Source: a virus
Reading direction: 5' to 3' (one strand)
DNA length: 64,000 nt
Virus record (IMG/VR): IMGVR_UViG_3300009068_000001
Span: 35,806 to 99,805 of that record
Positions within the stretch are counted from its first letter, which is position 1, and every line of letters begins with the position of its first letter. This document shows positions 43,841-51,401 of this stretch, piece by piece. Below the pieces are notes generated by a model. The model did not search any database and was not told the DNA's origin. It saw nothing but the letters and a program-made list of their open reading frames with translations. The translations under genes and the position numbers were made by a program.

Positions 43841-45556
43841 TCACTGGTTTTGTTCAGAATTAGGTGTATCAGTTTGTGTACTCGCACTCTGTCGAGGAGT
43901 TTGACTACCGTATGCTTTTACAACAATTTCTTGTTGAAGTTCACCAATTGTTTGTTCTTCAAATGGGGTGATAATTCCTGGCTGTCCTAGTGGACCAGGG
44001 CCAGTTCCATCTCCAGGAGCTGCTCCAGGAGGAAGAGTTCCATCAGGCATCATACCAGTAAGCGATGTGATTGCTGAATTTATCTGTTGCTTGACAAGAG
44101 CAATAGCTCCGTCAGCCTTAGCGTCGGCAATAAGTTCTGCACGAATTTCTTCAAGCTTCTGATCTGGGAATTCTTCGCCAAGCTGACGAAGAGCACCTTC
44201 ACGGCTTTCCAGATTCATATTCATCTTCTGCTGGATTTCGTTGAGTACAATCAACTTATCTAGTGGAAGTGGAGGAGGCATGTGGATAACTGACTCGTAA
44301 GTAATTGGGTCTGCAAAATCAAGTTTAGTAAGTTGTCCTGGCTTGATTGGACCGTTAACAGCTGGGTTGTAAGTAAATAGTTCTGGCTCTTTAAATGCAA
44401 GAGTTAATAACACTAGCTCATTAATACGTTCTAAGCCCTCTTCGTATTGTACAAGCTTCTGGTGGTAACGATTCATCAGAGGCTGATACTGGATAGCAAG
44501 AGCAACACCTGAGGTGTTAGAGATAGGCTGTACCTGACCAAGTGCGGTCTCAGGGACACCCACCATTTCATGCATAGCTGTCTTAACGATTTTAAGGTAC
44601 TCCATAGCCCCTACGAGGCCTTGCCCACCACCATCTAGGTTAAACACCTGTGCTTCCTTAGGAAGGCCTGCCCAGACCTTCTTAGGGCCCTTTTCTAGGG
44701 CTGATGCCTTAGCTCCAGTGATAACTGTAACTGGGGCAGCGTGGTAATTAATGATGTCTGCAATATCTGTAGCAACTTCATTGTAGTTGCGGTTAAGCGT
44801 AATAACATCGTGGCAATCACTAAGACCCCAAGGGGATCCTGAAACACGGACGTTAGGAATATGAATGACTGGAACTACGCCAATTGGGTTAGGACGAGAG
44901 TCAATAAGCTCGTCGTTAATGTATTCTTCGATACGATCATCAGTCAAGATTTCGGTGTAAGTGTATACCTGGCGTGTTCCCTCAACTGAAGTTCCCCAAA
45001 AGCGGTACTTTAGTTTAAAACGAATTAGGCGAGAACGGTCATGCGGGTGGAATTCTGGAAATGCAAAAGAAGAGTTAAGGGGAAGGATACGTACACGCCC
45101 TGGGTGAGGACGGCCGGTAGAGTCTTCGTAGGCTTCTTCATAAGCAACTTTAACAAAACAGTCACCTGATACTCCGCCTTGCTGACCCATTTCCCACAAG
45201 ATGCCATGCTTGTCGTTATCTATCTCCCACACACGCTTTAGAATGTCTGGAACAATTGCCTCAGTCTGTTGTGGACTGCGGAACATAACGCCACGGCTAA
45301 AAGTAAAGTTAATAATAAAATCTGTAAAGGCACGGTAATAATTATATACCATCTGTGATTCGCCAATTTCACGGCGATAAGACCAGTGATGGCCTAGATA
45401 CATGGCCCAGTTAAGTGAGTACCGGTTTAGACGTGGACCGTGTACTTCAAACTCTTCATCAGCCAGTTCCACAAGACCTAGTGGAGAAATGGAGATGGTT
45501 AGGTCAGATGACGCCGCCCGATAACTCGGAGGTGAAAAATCCATACCACCGCTCAT
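43841..45556 (-). CDS. Portal protein
   Basis: 571 residues. SPP1-gp6-like portal features: NWAMYLGHHWSYRREIGESQ, VYNYYRAFTDFIINFTFSRG, QQGGVSGDCFVKVAYEEAYE, NPIGVVPVIHIPNV, EMVGVPETALGQVQPISNTS and QYEEGLERINELVLLTLAFK. The C-terminus is Pro/Gly/Gln-rich. The dodecameric portal forms the DNA entry channel at one capsid vertex and docks the terminase. Located between terminase and scaffold genes. Confidence 0.92.
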   Translation of the reverse strand: MSGGMDFSPPSYRAASSDLTISISPLGLVELADEEFEVHGPRLNRYSLNWAMYLGHHWSYRREIGESQMVYNYYRAFTDFIINFTFSRGVMFRSPQQTEAIVPDILKRVWEIDNDKHGILWEMGQQGGVSGDCFVKVAYEEAYEDSTGRPHPGRVRILPLNSSFAFPEFHPHDRSRLIRFKLKYRFWGTSVEGTRQVYTYTEILTDDRIEEYINDELIDSRPNPIGVVPVIHIPNVRVSGSPWGLSDCHDVITLNRNYNEVATDIADIINYHAAPVTVITGAKASALEKGPKKVWAGLPKEAQVFNLDGGGQGLVGAMEYLKIVKTAMHEMVGVPETALGQVQPISNTSGVALAIQYQPLMNRYHQKLVQYEEGLERINELVLLTLAFKEPELFTYNPAVNGPIKPGQLTKLDFADPITYESVIHMPPPLPLDKLIVLNEIQQKMNMNLESREGALRQLGEEFPDQKLEEIRAELIADAKADGAIALVKQQINSAITSLTGMMPDGTLPPGAAPGDGTGPGPLGQPGIITPFEEQTIGELQQEIVVKAYGSQTPRQSASTQTDTPNSEQNQ

Positions 45557-45589
45557 TGATTACATCCTGACTTCATAGTTGCCCCCAAC

Positions 45590-45856
45590 TTAAACGACGA
45601 AACCTGATTGTTTCTTCTTCTTTTTTTCTAATGCTTCTTTACGTTTTTCTTTCTCAATATCTTCTTGCTTAAAGTCACGTAACTTTGGGTCTACTTCTTT
45701 AATAGAATCAACAAAGCCGCCACCTTGTCTTGCGTATTCATTACCGAACCATTTAGCAGCTGGAAAACTCAAACCATTTGGTTTGTGCGAAGGATACTTT
45801 GCTTTAGCTTGCGCTAGCAACATGTTGTACAACTTCGGATTATTCGGTTGTGCCAT
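45590..45856 (-). CDS. Small basic head-module protein
   Basis: 88 residues: KLYNMLLAQAKAKYPSHKPN, FPAAKWFGNEYARQGGGFVD, then a Lys/Glu-rich helix ending KKKKKQSGFVV. The same type (K-x-K-Y, Y-x-x-x-GG-x-F) occurs in other aquatic phages near portal genes; function unknown. Preceded by AGGAGGAG and a stem-loop leader. Confidence 0.6.
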   Translation of the reverse strand: MAQPNNPKLYNMLLAQAKAKYPSHKPNGLSFPAAKWFGNEYARQGGGFVDSIKEVDPKLRDFKQEDIEKEKRKEALEKKKKKQSGFVV

Positions 45857-45872
45857 GGTCTCCTCCTATATA

Positions 45873-45912
45873 GGTCTCCAGCTCCGGAGAAAGGGGTACA
45901 GAGCTGGAGACC
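45873..45912 (-). promoter_or_regulatory. 12-bp perfect inverted repeat in leader of 45590 gene
   Basis: GGTCTCCAGCTC and GAGCTGGAGACC with a 16-base loop, ending 9 bases before AGGAGGAG. There is no T-run, so regulation, RNA processing or stabilisation is more likely than termination. A weak -10-like TATACT lies just upstream on the minus strand. Confidence 0.6.
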
Positions 45913-45932
45913 AGTATAGTCTATCGTATGTT

Positions 45933-46340
45933 TTAGTCTAAGACTGAAGCTGGGTTCATACGTTCCTGGCGTGAGCCATTGCGTACAACCTCTTCGATAA
46001 CGACGGTTGAGTGATCTCCAAAGTTACCTTGAGCGAATTCGCCTAGGTATGTTGGAGCTTCGACCCATGCAGCTGATCCAACGTGAGCACGCTCACGCAT
46101 TGTCTCTTCTGCATACTTTTCCATGACGTTCATGTTGTGGTTAGGACGTCCTTCTGGAGTGTCATAACCTTGATCCAAACCAAGTTGGAAGTCATTTGGT
46201 ACATCTGTATCTGTTGCAATACCTTCTTCAAAACGAAGTGGGCCACGAAGGCCTGGTGTTGCAGGTGAAAACTTACGTTCGTAAGTTGCGCCGACTTTCT
46301 CAGGGAACTGAGGTGTTGGGGCGATATTTTCTACTGCCAT
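45933..46340 (-). CDS. Virion-like protein between terminase and portal
   Basis: 135 residues from the ATG at 46340, which follows TAGGAGAATATAAA; the frame is open 14 codons further but without support. Contains YERKFSPATPGLRGPLRFEE, EKYAEETMRERAHVGSAAW and VVIEEVVRNGSRQERMNPAS. Not recognised. Codon choice like the capsid gene suggests high expression, so a decoration or minor head protein is plausible. Confidence 0.55.
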   Translation of the reverse strand: MAVENIAPTPQFPEKVGATYERKFSPATPGLRGPLRFEEGIATDTDVPNDFQLGLDQGYDTPEGRPNHNMNVMEKYAEETMRERAHVGSAAWVEAPTYLGEFAQGNFGDHSTVVIEEVVRNGSRQERMNPASVLD

Positions 46341-46427
46341 TTTATATTCTCCTATAGGATTGGGATTGAGGTCCTCATGCATATTCTCGCTTCTATTTAG
46401 GCATTAGTCAGCCTAAAGAGGTACTTT

Positions 46428-48005
46428 TTAGAAGAAAGGACTTGCTGAAACTTCAATTGTTGGCATAACTAGTTCTTGAGTAAGGGAACAAGCCAACGCC
46501 AACGAATCTACAAAGTCATCGTGGGCATGGACTTCATCTGGTGCAGCTACCAAAAAGTTAGGTCCTTTGTACTGAACTTCGGCATCCGTCATCTGTTGGT
46601 AGAACTTTTTCCAAATACGTAGGCGACGGGTCTTGGCATGGGAAGGCCAAGAAACCATCTGACGTTGAATTAACGCTTGAAGGTGCTTCCAACGTTTTGA
46701 TTGCTCTGTAGGGCTAGAGGTAACAGGAATTACTTCAGCCCGTGGCATTAAAATCTTTAATCTTCCAGCCACTGCATCACCAACACCATTAGCGTCGATT
46801 CCTATTGCAAGCACATCATAAGATGATAAGAACTGTTGGATCTGGAAATATTGTTCTTCCCAGTCATCCCCCTGCATTTCAAGCCAATTTAATACTCTAT
46901 GATCATAGTAACCGTACTCATCAGGACGATCCCAGTCTACCCACACAACTGTTACAACCGTTGAGTCCATTTTGCGTGCCGGGTCAATTCCTACGACTAC
47001 CGGTGACCTATGCCAGCTTTTAACAATTTCCTGTGATGTATCACCAAGGTCGTCCATGATTGAGGATGTGACGAACATTCCTCTCTCCAACAACCATTTG
47101 CAGTTGTAGGAAAGCTGGAACTCATCAGAGTCCTCACTGATGCGAAGCATTTCTTTCTTAATAAACTTTTCATAGTTAGGGTTTACTTTCGCTACATCTT
47201 TCCAATCCCATTGGAAATGATTCTGTTTTGCGTTGCGGCTAGTCTGTCTACGTCGGTTAAATTGAATGGCTTTATAAAAGTTATTCTTATGGGTTGTTGG
47301 GGTTCCTGTTTTAACCATAGTAGCGTTGTAGTACGCACCCATAGGAGAAATAGACTTAGCTACTACGAAATCGTCAGCTTCTTGGCATTCGTCAATAATA
47401 ATAAGATGGAAAGACTTAGATTCAATCTTAGCTCTTGGGTTAGCTGTCATCATCATAAGGCTACTGCCTGAGTTCTTAAGACGGATGTTCCTTACTACAC
47501 CTGGAGTTTTAGCAACCATATCGTCAATCTCAGGATCACCAAGAACATCTAAGGCTGCTTCACTTGTTAGGCGAGATACTGTACGCCCGTATAGGGTTTC
47601 TACCTGTGATTGAACAGGTGCAAACATACCGACCATGATGCCATCCCCAAACTTACCAAGAAGCTCTGGGTACATCTTAGCTAGGCGTGGAAGGATAACC
47701 ATAAGGGTAGCCACTGTGTTAGCAATAGTTTCAGACTTACCACTCTGACGAGAAGCAAGTGCGGTGATTTCTTCACCATCATTGATAATAACTGACTCTA
47801 TCAATCTACGAGCTAGAGGAGCCTGATATTGGTGAAGTTCATGACCTACCAAAACTTTCATGAAATCCATGATCTTCTCTACCAAAACTTTTACAAACTC
47901 TTTAGAAAGCTCATCTAAGCCGTCGTCTTCAACTTCTTCTGGCAGAATATTACCAAACTCGTCAAAGTCTTCCGGCTCTAGTTCATCAAACTCAACGGTA
48001 CTCAC
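46428..48005 (-). CDS. Terminase large subunit
   Basis: 525 residues. ATPase: SRQSGKS at 85-91, Walker B and catalytic Glu in LIIIDECQE at 201-209, and a coupling motif TGTP at 233-236. RNase H-like nuclease: D341 in VVGIDPAR, D404 in IGIDANGVGD, and D496/D497/D500 in HDDFVDSLALA. The N-terminus is acidic. It cuts concatemers and pumps DNA into the procapsid through the portal. The gene overlaps the small upstream gene by four bases. Confidence 0.95.
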   Translation of the reverse strand: MSTVEFDELEPEDFDEFGNILPEEVEDDGLDELSKEFVKVLVEKIMDFMKVLVGHELHQYQAPLARRLIESVIINDGEEITALASRQSGKSETIANTVATLMVILPRLAKMYPELLGKFGDGIMVGMFAPVQSQVETLYGRTVSRLTSEAALDVLGDPEIDDMVAKTPGVVRNIRLKNSGSSLMMMTANPRAKIESKSFHLIIIDECQEADDFVVAKSISPMGAYYNATMVKTGTPTTHKNNFYKAIQFNRRRQTSRNAKQNHFQWDWKDVAKVNPNYEKFIKKEMLRISEDSDEFQLSYNCKWLLERGMFVTSSIMDDLGDTSQEIVKSWHRSPVVVGIDPARKMDSTVVTVVWVDWDRPDEYGYYDHRVLNWLEMQGDDWEEQYFQIQQFLSSYDVLAIGIDANGVGDAVAGRLKILMPRAEVIPVTSSPTEQSKRWKHLQALIQRQMVSWPSHAKTRRLRIWKKFYQQMTDAEVQYKGPNFLVAAPDEVHAHDDFVDSLALACSLTQELVMPTIEVSASPFF

Positions 48006-48241
48006 AGAGTGTGTCTTTCACTTAATGTGTCCAAGATAGCGCTTAAAGACTCAGCACCTAAACGTGCCTCTTCTAAATTGTCTTTGTACTGTGTTTTCTG
48101 CCAAGCAGATAAGTTGCGGCCAACAGAGTACATAATTTGATCCGTCCAATTAAGAAGCTCTGGCGTAGGAAGAGATTTCACCCTACGTTGAATTTTATTT
48201 AATTCTTTTACTGTTTTACTTTTTCTTTTAAAGATCTTCAT
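48002..48241 (-). CDS. Small helical protein beside terminase, possible small subunit
   Basis: 79 residues from the ATG at 48241; a TTG four codons upstream is less likely. Basic N-terminus MKIFKRKSKTVKELNKIQRR then helices (LLNWTDQIMYSVGRNLSAWQ, NLEEARLGAESLSAILDTL). Position just before the large terminase suits a small terminase subunit or DNA-recognition partner, but no signature supports it beyond charge and place. Confidence 0.5.
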   Translation of the reverse strand: MKIFKRKSKTVKELNKIQRRVKSLPTPELLNWTDQIMYSVGRNLSAWQKTQYKDNLEEARLGAESLSAILDTLSERHTL

Positions 48242-48521
48242 AAGGCGCCCCAAATCTAATTACATCCCAATCAACTTCGTCTTGTTTCATGCTACGACCG
48301 TTGACAGCTATAGTTAATGCTTGACTTTCAGTATAACTTTTAATCCACATACCTACAACAAGTGACCTTCTTGTAAAAGGTAATCTTATACACCAACCTT
48401 TACCAAAACGATATGGCTCGTCAATCTCTTGCGTTTCTGCTCGTTCTATCACTACTGGAGGTTTTACTGGGTAGGTCATTGGGTGCCAATAAAACTTCCC
48501 AACGTCATGAGTCTTCGCCAT
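48228..48521 (-). CDS. Hypothetical protein upstream of terminase genes
   Basis: 97 residues from the ATG at 48521; an earlier ATG at 48563 would overlap the upstream gene by 59 bases. HDVGKFYWHPMTYPVKPPVV, RFGKGWCIRLPFTRRSLVVG, WIKSYTESQALTIAVNG. Beta-rich, not recognised. Confidence 0.55.
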   Translation of the reverse strand: MAKTHDVGKFYWHPMTYPVKPPVVIERAETQEIDEPYRFGKGWCIRLPFTRRSLVVGMWIKSYTESQALTIAVNGRSMKQDEVDWDVIRFGAPYEDL

Positions 48522-48786
48522 TAATTTCGCCCGTTTCCTCGCACCAGTGATCTGGTACTTCATGCTCTAATACTATCACGGCACACTCTTTACAACGAAA
48601 AAGCTTAGGTGATTTAAAATCAGTTTGCGCTGTAGCGCCACGCTCATGTTCTTCATCAAATGGAACATAATCTGTAATTATTTCTGGATCTATAAATAAC
48701 TCTGCTGGAAATGGTCCACGTGGTGCATGAGAGCTAGATGGTACTGCATGACCTTGTTTTGTAATAATTCTTTGTACGATTCGCAT
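48505..48786 (-). CDS. Zinc-binding-type hypothetical protein, first gene of head operon
   Basis: 93 residues; FRCKECAVIVLEHEVPDHWC gives a CxxC plus H/HxC set compatible with zinc. Preceded by AAGGGG. It begins the leftward packaging/head operon at the divergent region facing the transglycosylase gene. Confidence 0.55.
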   Translation of the reverse strand: MRIVQRIITKQGHAVPSSSHAPRGPFPAELFIDPEIITDYVPFDEEHERGATAQTDFKSPKLFRCKECAVIVLEHEVPDHWCEETGEINGEDS

Positions 48787-48843
48787 TTTTACCCCTTTTT
48801 TAGCATTCTGTGATCTATCTTACACTATATTTCCGTTTGGCGG

Positions 48844-48873
48844 TTGCACCAACCCTGTATTTACTGCTAGGAT
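48844..48873 (+). promoter_or_regulatory. Sigma70-like promoter for transglycosylase gene
   Basis: TTGCAC and TAGGAT separated by 18 bases. The predicted start near 48880 leaves a ~135-base leader that can fold a GAAA-capped hairpin (CAG GAAA CTG, with GGG/CCC outside) and TATCTA/TAGATA. Confidence 0.55.
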
Positions 48874-49015
48874 AGATATAGGGACAGGAAACTGCCCCAA
48901 CACTAACAACGAAACAAAAGGGTTGCAACTAGCTTGGCAGACAGACGCTGAGCTATTTTTTATCTAGTGACAGTAGATAAGAGATTCGGGTTGGCCTTCT
49001 AGCCTAGGAGATAGT

Positions 49016-49564
49016 GTGAAATTTAATGAAGAGACTATATTAAAAGCAAAAGCAACCTTAATGGTAGTTATGTTAACTATAGTTACCACGAACCAAGCTT
49101 ATGCGGCCTATAACCGGGTTGATACGCCCACTGTGATCACGGCCCCTGTGGTAGTTGATCCTCTTGATAAGTATCGGGAGATAACCAAGTTCACCCCCAC
49201 AGAACTGGCAGACATGCTTGAACTCGTTGGCTTCAAGGGATATTCCCTAAAGCTGGCTTGGGCAGTAGTTATGCGAGAATCTCGGGGGCACTCCGTATCC
49301 CACAATAAAACGTCCTCAACAGGAGATAACTCTTACGGCTTATTTCAGATAAACATGCTGGGAAGCCTAGGGGAAATCCGAAGAGAAAAATTTGGTATTA
49401 AATCTAATGCTGAACTCTTAGACCCAGTAACAAACGCCCAAGCAGCCTTTTACATGACAGATCATGGAACAGACTTTGGGTCCTGGGGCTTAGGACCAAA
49501 CGCATACGATGGTAGCTCATCAGAACCAGCTGTAACAATCTGGTTAGATGACTTTCCTAAGTAA
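49016..49564 (+). CDS. Secreted lysozyme/transglycosylase-like protein
   Basis: 182 residues from a GTG at 49016 behind AGGAG. Residues ~9-30 form a signal peptide (ATLMVVMLTIVTTNQAYA, probable cut after AYA). Residues ~65-180 have lytic transglycosylase features: AWAVVMRESRG with the likely catalytic Glu, GDNSYGLFQINM, and LDPVTNAQAAFYM. It would cleave peptidoglycan outside the membrane, either as a secreted endolysin or as a wall-modifying protein. It is the only plus-strand gene in 58 kb and has its own promoter and terminator. Confidence 0.83.
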   Translation: MKFNEETILKAKATLMVVMLTIVTTNQAYAAYNRVDTPTVITAPVVVDPLDKYREITKFTPTELADMLELVGFKGYSLKLAWAVVMRESRGHSVSHNKTSSTGDNSYGLFQINMLGSLGEIRREKFGIKSNAELLDPVTNAQAAFYMTDHGTDFGSWGLGPNAYDGSSSEPAVTIWLDDFPK

Positions 49565-49570
49565 ATAGAA

Positions 49571-49596
49571 AAGGCCCCGTAATTGGGGCCTTTTTT
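49571..49596 (+). terminator. Rho-independent terminator, bidirectional
   Basis: AAGGCCCC GTAATT GGGGCC followed by TTTTTT on the plus strand; A-rich on the other side so it can also end the leftward genes at 49595. Confidence 0.92.
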
Positions 49597-49843
49597 ATTT
49601 GCGATTTCTTACTAAAGCGCCCATGCCATCTTCTGGCGGTTTCTTTTTAATATCTTTAGCCGGTTCTTTTTTATTACTGTTATCTTTGGGTGGTTTATTT
49701 GGAGGAGTAGGTGATGCAGGAGAGGCTGCAGTTTTAGGTTTTGGTTTATTCTCAACTCTTTTAAACGTGCTTGACCGATTCTTAGGGGAAGTTAATCCAA
49801 TCTTACCTACGGGTTGTAAACCCATGCTATCAAATTGACCCAT
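49595..49843 (-). CDS. Pro/Lys-rich disordered protein
   Basis: 82 residues: folded-looking start GQFDSMGLQPVGKIGLTSPK, then Pro/Lys/Ser low complexity, ending GMGALVRNRK. No family. Last gene of the leftward block, stop inside the terminator. Confidence 0.5.
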   Translation of the reverse strand: MGQFDSMGLQPVGKIGLTSPKNRSSTFKRVENKPKPKTAASPASPTPPNKPPKDNSNKKEPAKDIKKKPPEDGMGALVRNRK

Positions 49844-50133
49844 TATTTCTTTCCTGCTCTACGCTTGTTTTCTTTAGCGGTGTTCTTACCATGCTTTAAT
49901 GGTCTAAGGTTACTAGAACTATCGTTGTCATGATTATTATCTTTGTGATCAACGTCTGTGCCTTTAGGTAACTTACCGTGCTTCTTCTCGTACTTAGCTT
50001 TAGCAGCATTTTTAGAAGTGGTATGCCAAACGCCGTCTTTTTTATAGTGCTCAACAATAATTTTACGACCGCCATTAGCAGCAGAACCTTTATATTCTTT
50101 ACCGCCAGCTACTGTTTTTTTCTTAATAGCCAT
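49843..50133 (-). CDS. HNH-like basic protein
   Basis: 96 residues. WHTTSKNAAKAKYEKKHGKL, then TDVDHKDNNHDNDSSSNLRP resembles the HNH core (DH ... N ... H/N), with Lys-rich ends. It may be a small HNH nuclease; the last histidine of the motif is not clear (RPLKHGKN). Confidence 0.6.
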   Translation of the reverse strand: MAIKKKTVAGGKEYKGSAANGGRKIIVEHYKKDGVWHTTSKNAAKAKYEKKHGKLPKGTDVDHKDNNHDNDSSSNLRPLKHGKNTAKENKRRAGKK

Positions 50134-50276
50134 TATTTTTTAGATTTCTTAGTTGGTTTTTTAACTTTTTCTTTGCCAGAGCCTTCTGGTACACAATTAG
50201 GGACTTTCTTGCCGCCCTTCATTTTCATACCTACTTGTACGTAACCATCCCAACAAGGATTACTATCTTTAGCCAT
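50133..50276 (-). CDS. 47-aa protein, CWDGYVQVGMK type
   Basis: Reads MAKDSNPCWDGYVQVGMKMK then GGKKVPNCVPEGSG and a Lys-rich tail. The C-W-x-G-Y-x-Q-x-G-M-K...VPNCV pattern is common as a short virion-module protein in aquatic phages; function unknown. TAATG junctions on both sides. Confidence 0.62.
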   Translation of the reverse strand: MAKDSNPCWDGYVQVGMKMKGGKKVPNCVPEGSGKEKVKKPTKKSKK

Positions 50277-50554
50277 TAACAATCCCACTTTCTAAGTGCT
50301 AAAGCCTTACGTGTAGGCTTACCATTTTTTTCCATTGCTCCGGGCATACCGCCCATACGAGCACAAAACGACTTACGACGTGCTGCAGACTTAGGTGATT
50401 TCTTTGCTTGAGCTGAAGATACTGGCGGCTTAAGATTATGACCTTCTGCTTTAGCAGATGCACGACCCTTTGCGTTAAGACCACCTTCAGGATTTTGTCC
50501 TTCTTTGCGTGTCCACGCTGCCGACTTATGATGTGTTTTTTTCTTGGTTGTCAT
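50276..50554 (-). CDS. Basic protein with SAAWTRKEGQNPEGGLN motif
   Basis: 92 residues from the ATG at 50554 (ATGA overlap with the upstream stop). AAWTRKEGQNPEGGLNAKGR and KSFCARMGGMPGAMEKNGKP are the two conserved blocks of a small domain of unknown function found in many aquatic phages. Strongly basic, perhaps nucleic-acid binding. Confidence 0.66.
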   Translation of the reverse strand: MTTKKKTHHKSAAWTRKEGQNPEGGLNAKGRASAKAEGHNLKPPVSSAQAKKSPKSAARRKSFCARMGGMPGAMEKNGKPTRKALALRKWDC

Positions 50555-50841
50555 GACCACTCCTCTGTGCATCCACATTCTTTATTAAACTTACCACATT
50601 GTACACAAGTCATACGCTCACTAGGCTTTAGACTTCCCGCAGATTCTAACTTATCCTCGTGAGACGCTACGTCCTTGTAGCTAGCTAAGTTTACACCATA
50701 TGCCGCTGAAGCCTCAACTACCTGTGGATGATTCCATGGGCGTGCAGATTTAGAGGTTCTATCTGAAACAGAGAGTCTGATACGAGGTGCTCCAGTACCG
50801 CTTCTGGAACCCCAATAAAGTTCTTTACGAGTGCGTCCCAT
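50551..50841 (-). CDS. Hypothetical protein with C-terminal cysteine cluster
   Basis: 96 residues: MGRTRKELYWGSRSGTGAPR, a helical centre (WNHPQVVEASAAYGVNLASY) and MTCVQCGKFNKECGCTEEWS at the end, a probable zinc site. Not recognised. Confidence 0.52.
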   Translation of the reverse strand: MGRTRKELYWGSRSGTGAPRIRLSVSDRTSKSARPWNHPQVVEASAAYGVNLASYKDVASHEDKLESAGSLKPSERMTCVQCGKFNKECGCTEEWS

Positions 50842-50844
50842 TAG

Positions 50845-51219
50845 TTACTTGCCCTTCATATTTGGCATAATGTGGTGCAAGACTTGTTTTTGCTTATATC
50901 CGCCTGTTCCAGACCAAACATTATTCCAATTTTTTTGAAATTTAGTTTTAGTACTTTGGTCAACTTCTTCCCATTTACTCCAAGCATCACCATTCATGGG
51001 AGTTACCATTGATACGGTTCCTTCTTCATCACCTATAGTTTGCCCATTTAAATTTGTTCTTGCTCCAGAAGGGGTTTTAACAAATTTAAATGCTTTACCG
51101 TAGTTTCTATCCCAATCAGGGGCTGGAGAACCAGTACCCTTCATGGTTAGGAGAGACGCCTTCATGTCTGAACTGAGATGCGATAAACTAGCGCTGCTAA
51201 AATCAGATACTCGTCCCAT
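50845..51219 (-). CDS. Hypothetical protein
   Basis: 124 residues: MGRVSDFSSASLSHLSSDMK, a polar centre and WSKWEEVDQSTKTKFQKNWN with a basic end. The start resembles the neighbours' MGRT/MSRSEVFSS. Function unknown; shares TAATG with the upstream gene. Confidence 0.5.
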   Translation of the reverse strand: MGRVSDFSSASLSHLSSDMKASLLTMKGTGSPAPDWDRNYGKAFKFVKTPSGARTNLNGQTIGDEEGTVSMVTPMNGDAWSKWEEVDQSTKTKFQKNWNNVWSGTGGYKQKQVLHHIMPNMKGK

Positions 51220-51401
51220 TAGTTACTCGATTCACCACTAGCACCACGACCATAACGTTGGCGGGTGATAACATGTGAGTCATCAGCTTGATCAGGCTTA
51301 AGGCCTGTTAGATACTCTGCAGCCTCTCGTGCATTGTGGCGTAGGTTCTTAGGAACCTGAACCTCACGAGGTTTAGAAGAAAAAACCTCTGAGCGAGACA
51401 T
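51219..51401 (-). CDS. 60-aa hypothetical protein
   Basis: MSRSEVFSSKPREVQVPKNL then RHNAREAAEYLTGLKPDQAD; one amphipathic helix with polar ends. TAATG junctions with both neighbours. Function unknown. Confidence 0.5.
   Translation of the reverse strand: MSRSEVFSSKPREVQVPKNLRHNAREAAEYLTGLKPDQADDSHVITRQRYGRGASGESSN

Noticed and set aside
44281-44290. A second DnaA-box-like TGTGGATAA inside the portal gene
   Set aside because: It lies in well-conserved coding sequence without AT-rich flanks; likely chance.
48880-49015. Possible c-di-AMP or other known riboswitch ahead of the transglycosylase
   Set aside because: Actinobacterial wall hydrolases often have such a switch, but the conserved ydaO-type core sequences are not present; only simple hairpins are visible.
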